Part shown: positions 59,076 through 64,000 of the stretch, one piece after another | Layout: every line of letters starts with the position of its first letter | How positions within the stretch are numbered: position 1 is the stretch's first letter | Assembly (NCBI RefSeq): GCF_041262565.1 | Contig: NZ_JBGCCJ010000001.1 | Span: 3,224,001 to 3,288,000 of the forward strand | Source: Leifsonia sp. EB41 | GTDB lineage: Bacteria; Actinomycetota; Actinomycetes; Actinomycetales; Microbacteriaceae | Direction of reading: 5' to 3' | DNA length: 64,000 bases | Program-made: the position numbers and the translations under genes | Notes under the pieces: generated by a model | The model's database searches: none | Seen by the model: only the letters and a program-made list of their open reading frames with translations | Told to the model about the DNA's origin: nothing

Positions 59076-61514
59076 GTGGTAACCGCTCTGTATCGCCGCT
59101 ATCGGCCCGACACCTTCGCCGACATGATCGGCCAGTCGCAGGTGACCGAGCCGCTCATGACGGCGCTGCGCACCAACCGGGTCAACCACGCCTATCTGTT
59201 CTCCGGGCCGCGCGGCTGCGGCAAGACCACGTCGGCCCGCATCCTCGCCCGCTGCCTCAACTGCGCGGAGGGCCCCACCGACACCCCGTGCGGAAAGTGC
59301 GAGAGCTGCGTGGAGCTGAGCCGCGACGGCTCCGGATCGCTCGACGTGGTCGAGATCGACGCCGCCAGCCACAACGGCGTGGACGACGCCCGCGACATCC
59401 GCGAGCGCGCCATCTTCGCCCCCGCCCGCGACCGCTACAAGATCTTCATCCTCGACGAGGCGCACATGGTCACGCCGCAGGGCTTCAACGCCCTGCTGAA
59501 GATCGTGGAGGAGCCGCCGGAGCACGTGAAGTTCATCTTCGCGACCACGGAGCCCGAGAAGGTCATCGGCACGATCCGCTCGCGCACCCACCACTATCCG
59601 TTCCGGCTGGTCCCGCCCGCGCAGATGCTTGAGTACGTCCAGCAGCTCTGCGACAGCGAGGGGATGACGGTCGCGCCGGGCGTGCTGCCCCTGGTGGTGC
59701 GTGCCGGAGGCGGCTCGCCGCGCGACACGCTCTCCCTGCTCGACCAGCTGATGGCCGGCTCCGAGGGCAGCAGCATCGAGTACGAGCGCGCCGTCGCCCT
59801 CCTCGGCTACACGCACGCCGCGCTGCTGGACGAGGTCATCGACGCCATCGCCGCGCGCGACGCGGCAGGCGCGTTCGCTGCCGTGGACCGTGTCATCCAG
59901 ACCGGGCAGGACCCGCGGCGCTTCGTGGACGACCTCCTGGAGCGGCTGCGCGACCTGATCGTGGTCGCCGCGACGAGCGTCGACGGCGCGGCCGCGGTGC
60001 TGCGCGGGGTGCCGCAGGACGAACTCGACCGGATGGGCGTCCAGGCGATGAAGTTCGGCGCGACCGAGCTCAGCCGGGCCGCCGACATCGTGAACGCCGC
60101 GCTCACCGAGATGACCGGCGCGACCTCGCCGCGCTTGCACCTGGAGCTGATGATCGCGCGCGTGCTGGTGCCGTCGAGCGACGACAGCGAGCGCGGGGCA
60201 TTGGCGCGTGTCGAGCGGCTGGAGCGGCGGGTCGGGGTGAGCGATGCCGGTGGGGCGCGGGAGGCTGCTGCGCCTGCGCCTGCGGCTGCTCCTGCGCCGG
60301 CTCCTGCCTCTGTTCCTGCTCCTGCTCGTGCTTCGGTGCCCGCGCCTGTTCCTGCGCCGCAGCCCGCCCCTGGTACTTCGGCGCCGGTGGCCGCCCCGGT
60401 CCCGACGCCGGCCGCGCCGGAGCCCGTCGAGCCTCCCGCGAAGGCTGCGAAGGCCACGAAGACCGCGGAGCCGAATCCGGCCCCGCCAGCTCCCGAGCCG
60501 GTCGCCGCGCCCGCGACTCCGGCTGCCCCCGCGGCCGTCGGCGCCGTGAGCACGCAGCAGGTCAAGGACTCCTGGCCGCAGATCCTCGACGCCGTGCAGC
60601 GCGCCAAGCGCAGCGCATGGATGGTGGTGTTCACCGCGCAGGTCCGGTCGCTGAACGACGACGTGCTGACGCTGTCGTTCCCGAGCGACAACGACGTGCA
60701 GAGTTTCCGCCAGCCGCAGGCGCAGGGCGGCCAGGGCGTGAGCGAGTACCTCCGCCAGGCGATCATCGACATCCTGGGCATCCGGGTCAAGTTCATCGCG
60801 CGCGCCGACGGCGCGCCGGCCGGCGGCGGCTCGTCTCGCCCGTCCGCGGGAGCGCCCTCCGCGCCCGAGGCGCCGACCTGGCCGGGCGCCGATGGAGACG
60901 GTTCCGCTGCGCGCCCGGCGTCGGGAGCGGCCCCCGCGTCGTCGTCGGCGCCTGCTCCGGCCTCATCCACCGCTCCGGCGTCATCCACCGCTCCCGGCGC
61001 GGCGGCCTCGGCGTCCGTCACCGAGTGGGCGACGGTCGCCATCCCCGCGGCGGCGCCCGCCGCCGTCGCCACGCTGGAACGTCCGCAGGCCGCTCCCGTG
61101 CGCGCTGCCGCGCCGTCAGCAGCTCCTGTCACCGACGAGCTGCCACCGGACGACCTGGAGCCGCCGGAGGAGATCGAGCCTCCCTACGAGGCCGAGGTCC
61201 CGGAGGAGCCCGAGGGCGACTGGGCGGCGGCGCCATCCGCTGCCGAGACGGCCGCGCCCTCCGCAGCCCCGCAGCGCGCCGTCACGCGCCCTGCCGCTGA
61301 GCGTCAGGCTCCCGAGCGCACCCCCGTTGCGCCGCCCGCAGCCGAGCGCCCCGCCGCCACCCGCCCCACCGCGGAGCGCTCCGCCCCCGCCTCCGGCGCC
61401 CGCACGCCCACCTTCCAGGCCCCGCAGCGCTACGGCGAGGCGGTCGTCCGCGAGATCCTCGGTGCACGCTTCCTGGAGGAGCAGCCCGCCCCTCCCATGA
61501 ACGGCATGAGGTAA
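59076..61514 (+). CDS. dnaX: DNA polymerase III subunits gamma and tau
   Basis: An 812-residue clamp-loader ATPase. The N-terminal AAA+ domain has Walker [10 protein letters not shown], the zinc-binding cysteines [19 protein letters not shown], and [19 protein letters not shown]. Domain III follows to about residue 375, then long alanine/proline-rich linkers (about 390-490 and 590-790) and the tau-type polymerase-binding segment between them. GTG 59076 ([14 protein letters not shown]) is preferred; GTG 59070 is in frame. TAGCAT at 59065-59070 can be a -10 box, so the mRNA may be leaderless. The recR start lies 4 bases after the stop. Confidence 0.94.
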   Translation: MVTALYRRYRPDTFADMIGQSQVTEPLMTALRTNRVNHAYLFSGPRGCGKTTSARILARCLNCAEGPTDTPCGKCESCVELSRDGSGSLDVVEIDAASHNGVDDARDIRERAIFAPARDRYKIFILDEAHMVTPQGFNALLKIVEEPPEHVKFIFATTEPEKVIGTIRSRTHHYPFRLVPPAQMLEYVQQLCDSEGMTVAPGVLPLVVRAGGGSPRDTLSLLDQLMAGSEGSSIEYERAVALLGYTHAALLDEVIDAIAARDAAGAFAAVDRVIQTGQDPRRFVDDLLERLRDLIVVAATSVDGAAAVLRGVPQDELDRMGVQAMKFGATELSRAADIVNAALTEMTGATSPRLHLELMIARVLVPSSDDSERGALARVERLERRVGVSDAGGAREAAAPAPAAAPAPAPASVPAPARASVPAPVPAPQPAPGTSAPVAAPVPTPAAPEPVEPPAKAAKATKTAEPNPAPPAPEPVAAPATPAAPAAVGAVSTQQVKDSWPQILDAVQRAKRSAWMVVFTAQVRSLNDDVLTLSFPSDNDVQSFRQPQAQGGQGVSEYLRQAIIDILGIRVKFIARADGAPAGGGSSRPSAGAPSAPEAPTWPGADGDGSAARPASGAAPASSSAPAPASSTAPASSTAPGAAASASVTEWATVAIPAAAPAAVATLERPQAAPVRAAAPSAAPVTDELPPDDLEPPEEIEPPYEAEVPEEPEGDWAAAPSAAETAAPSAAPQRAVTRPAAERQAPERTPVAPPAAERPAATRPTAERSAPASGARTPTFQAPQRYGEAVVREILGARFLEEQPAPPMNGMR

Positions 61515-61518
61515 CGCC

Positions 61519-62115
61519 GTGTACGAGGGCATCGTCCAGGAGCTGATCGACGAGCTGGGTCGGCTTCCCGGCATCGGGCCGAAGTCGGCACAGCGCATTG
61601 CGTTCCACATCCTGCAGACCGAGAGCTTCGACGTCACCCGGCTCGCCGAGGTGCTGCTCGAGGTGCGCGACAAGGTGCGCTTCTGCGAGATCTGCGGCAA
61701 CGTCTCCGAACAGCCGACCTGCACGATCTGCCGCGACCCGCGCCGCTCTCCCGACACCATCTGCGTGGTCGAGGAGGCCAAGGACGTCGTCGCCATCGAG
61801 CGCACCCGCGAGTTCCGCGGCCTGTACCACGTGCTCGGCGGCGCCATCAGCCCGATCGACGGCGTCGGGCCCGACGACCTCCGCATCCGGCAGCTCATGC
61901 AGCGCCTCGCCGACGGCACCGTGCAGGAGGTCATCATCGCGACCGACCCCAACCTGGAGGGGGAGGCCACGGCCACCTACCTCAGCCGCCTGCTGACCAC
62001 GCTGGAGATCCGCGTCACCCGGCTCGCCTCCGGCCTCCCCGTCGGCGGCGACCTGGAGTACGCCGACGAGGTCACCCTCGGCCGCGCCTTCGAAGGCCGC
62101 CGCCAAGTCTCTTAA
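61519..62115 (+). CDS. recR: Recombination mediator RecR
   Basis: A 198-residue protein with the helix-hairpin-helix [20 protein letters not shown], the zinc finger [16 protein letters not shown], and the Toprim domain ([14 protein letters not shown] to [16 protein letters not shown]). It works with RecO/RecF to load RecA at gapped DNA. It starts at GTG 61519 and follows dnaX closely, the conserved dnaX-recR pair. Complete and standard. Confidence 0.97.
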   Translation: MYEGIVQELIDELGRLPGIGPKSAQRIAFHILQTESFDVTRLAEVLLEVRDKVRFCEICGNVSEQPTCTICRDPRRSPDTICVVEEAKDVVAIERTREFRGLYHVLGGAISPIDGVGPDDLRIRQLMQRLADGTVQEVIIATDPNLEGEATATYLSRLLTTLEIRVTRLASGLPVGGDLEYADEVTLGRAFEGRRQVS

Positions 62116-62161
62116 CCCAGACCAACCCCTCCCGCCCCACCACCCCCAAGCCCTCATCCGC

Positions 62162-62218
62162 CGAGGGGCACGTCGTTGTCACTTCTGGGCGCGAAAAGCG
62201 ACAACAACGTGCCCCTCG
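62162..62218. repeat. Imperfect 19-bp inverted repeat, possible dispersed palindromic element
   Basis: CGAGGGGCACGTCGTTGTC (62162-62180) pairs with GACAACAACGTGCCCCTCG (62200-62218) with one mismatch and a 19-base loop. It lies between recR and lysC. There is no T run, so a terminator role is uncertain. The form resembles repeated extragenic palindromes of related genomes, though only one copy is in this window. Confidence 0.6.
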
Positions 62219-62270
62219 ATCACCGCCTGGGCGTTCCGTCACATGGCCGGGCGGGCATATCCCCGGCCGG

Positions 62271-62276
62271 TAGAAT
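62271..62276 (+). promoter_or_regulatory. Probable -10 box of the lysC-asd operon
   Basis: TAGAAT matches the actinobacterial TANNNT -10 element and lies 28 bases before the favoured lysC GTG at 62305, leaving a leader of about 20 bases with a ribosome site CTGGAG. No clear -35 box is seen. Confidence 0.5.
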
Positions 62277-62304
62277 GGTCACTCCCGTGAGTTCTGGAGT
62301 GCCT

Positions 62305-64000
<1,696 letters not shown>

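Overview
The window is high-GC DNA from an actinobacterium. Microbacteriaceae (Leifsonia-like) is the best guess. The evidence is the GC-rich coding style, frequent GTG/TTG starts, many ATGA/GTGA overlaps, and the order tRNA-Ser, small SRP RNA, dnaX, recR, lysC, asd at the right end. The taxon is an inference; no database was searched.

Two parts can be told apart. From position 1 to about 49.9 kb lies what looks like an integrated mobile element. Its tyrosine integrase (48641-49828) reads towards the 3' end of tRNA-Ser(GGA), the usual integration geometry. It carries a MobF relaxase (2016-4829), an ArdC-type antirestriction protein (5023-5877), a ParB-domain protein (38144-39544) and a set of very small genes around a LexA-like box (40954-40965). 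No second copy of the tRNA end and no type IV secretion gene lies in the window, so the element continues past the left edge. Its two ends carry defence-like genes: a DUF4062 protein (1-936), a restriction-endonuclease-fold protein (1357-2013), and an overlapping pair of P-loop NTPases, one with a HEPN-like R-x4-H motif (44067-47602).

Between the ArdC gene and the ParB region sits about 31 kb of catabolic cargo, flanked by a 175-bp inverted repeat of the ArdC leader (5889-6063 and 37589-37763). The cargo has three modules. Module 1 (6293-20376) has a LysR regulator between two operons. The leftward operon encodes an APC permease, a mutarotase-like protein, an aldo/keto reductase, a lactonase-like amidohydrolase, a class III aminotransferase and a DUF1349 protein. 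The rightward operon encodes a hydroxypyruvate isomerase-like protein, tartronate semialdehyde reductase, glycerate kinase, transketolase, glutamate dehydrogenase and a small membrane protein. Together they look like a route from an amino sugar to 2-phosphoglycerate with ammonia release. Two 17-19 bp LysR-type boxes of the same design sit in front of the two operons. Module 2 (20499-30357) holds a decayed remnant, alanine dehydrogenase, alanine racemase, a second APC permease, a paralogous LysR regulator and a divergent operon of YjbQ, FGGY kinase, two TIM-barrel isomerases and an SDR. Module 3 (30566-37351) holds a TetR/acetyltransferase pair, a ribose-type ABC transporter and a dimethylformamidase large-subunit-like enzyme.

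From about 49.9 kb the host backbone begins: tRNA-Ser, SRP RNA, a DUF1254 protein, pta-ackA, three tandem lipoproteins of the acyl-CoA thioesterase/BAAT fold (two lacking the nucleophilic serine), then dnaX, recR, lysC and the start of asd, which runs off the right edge.
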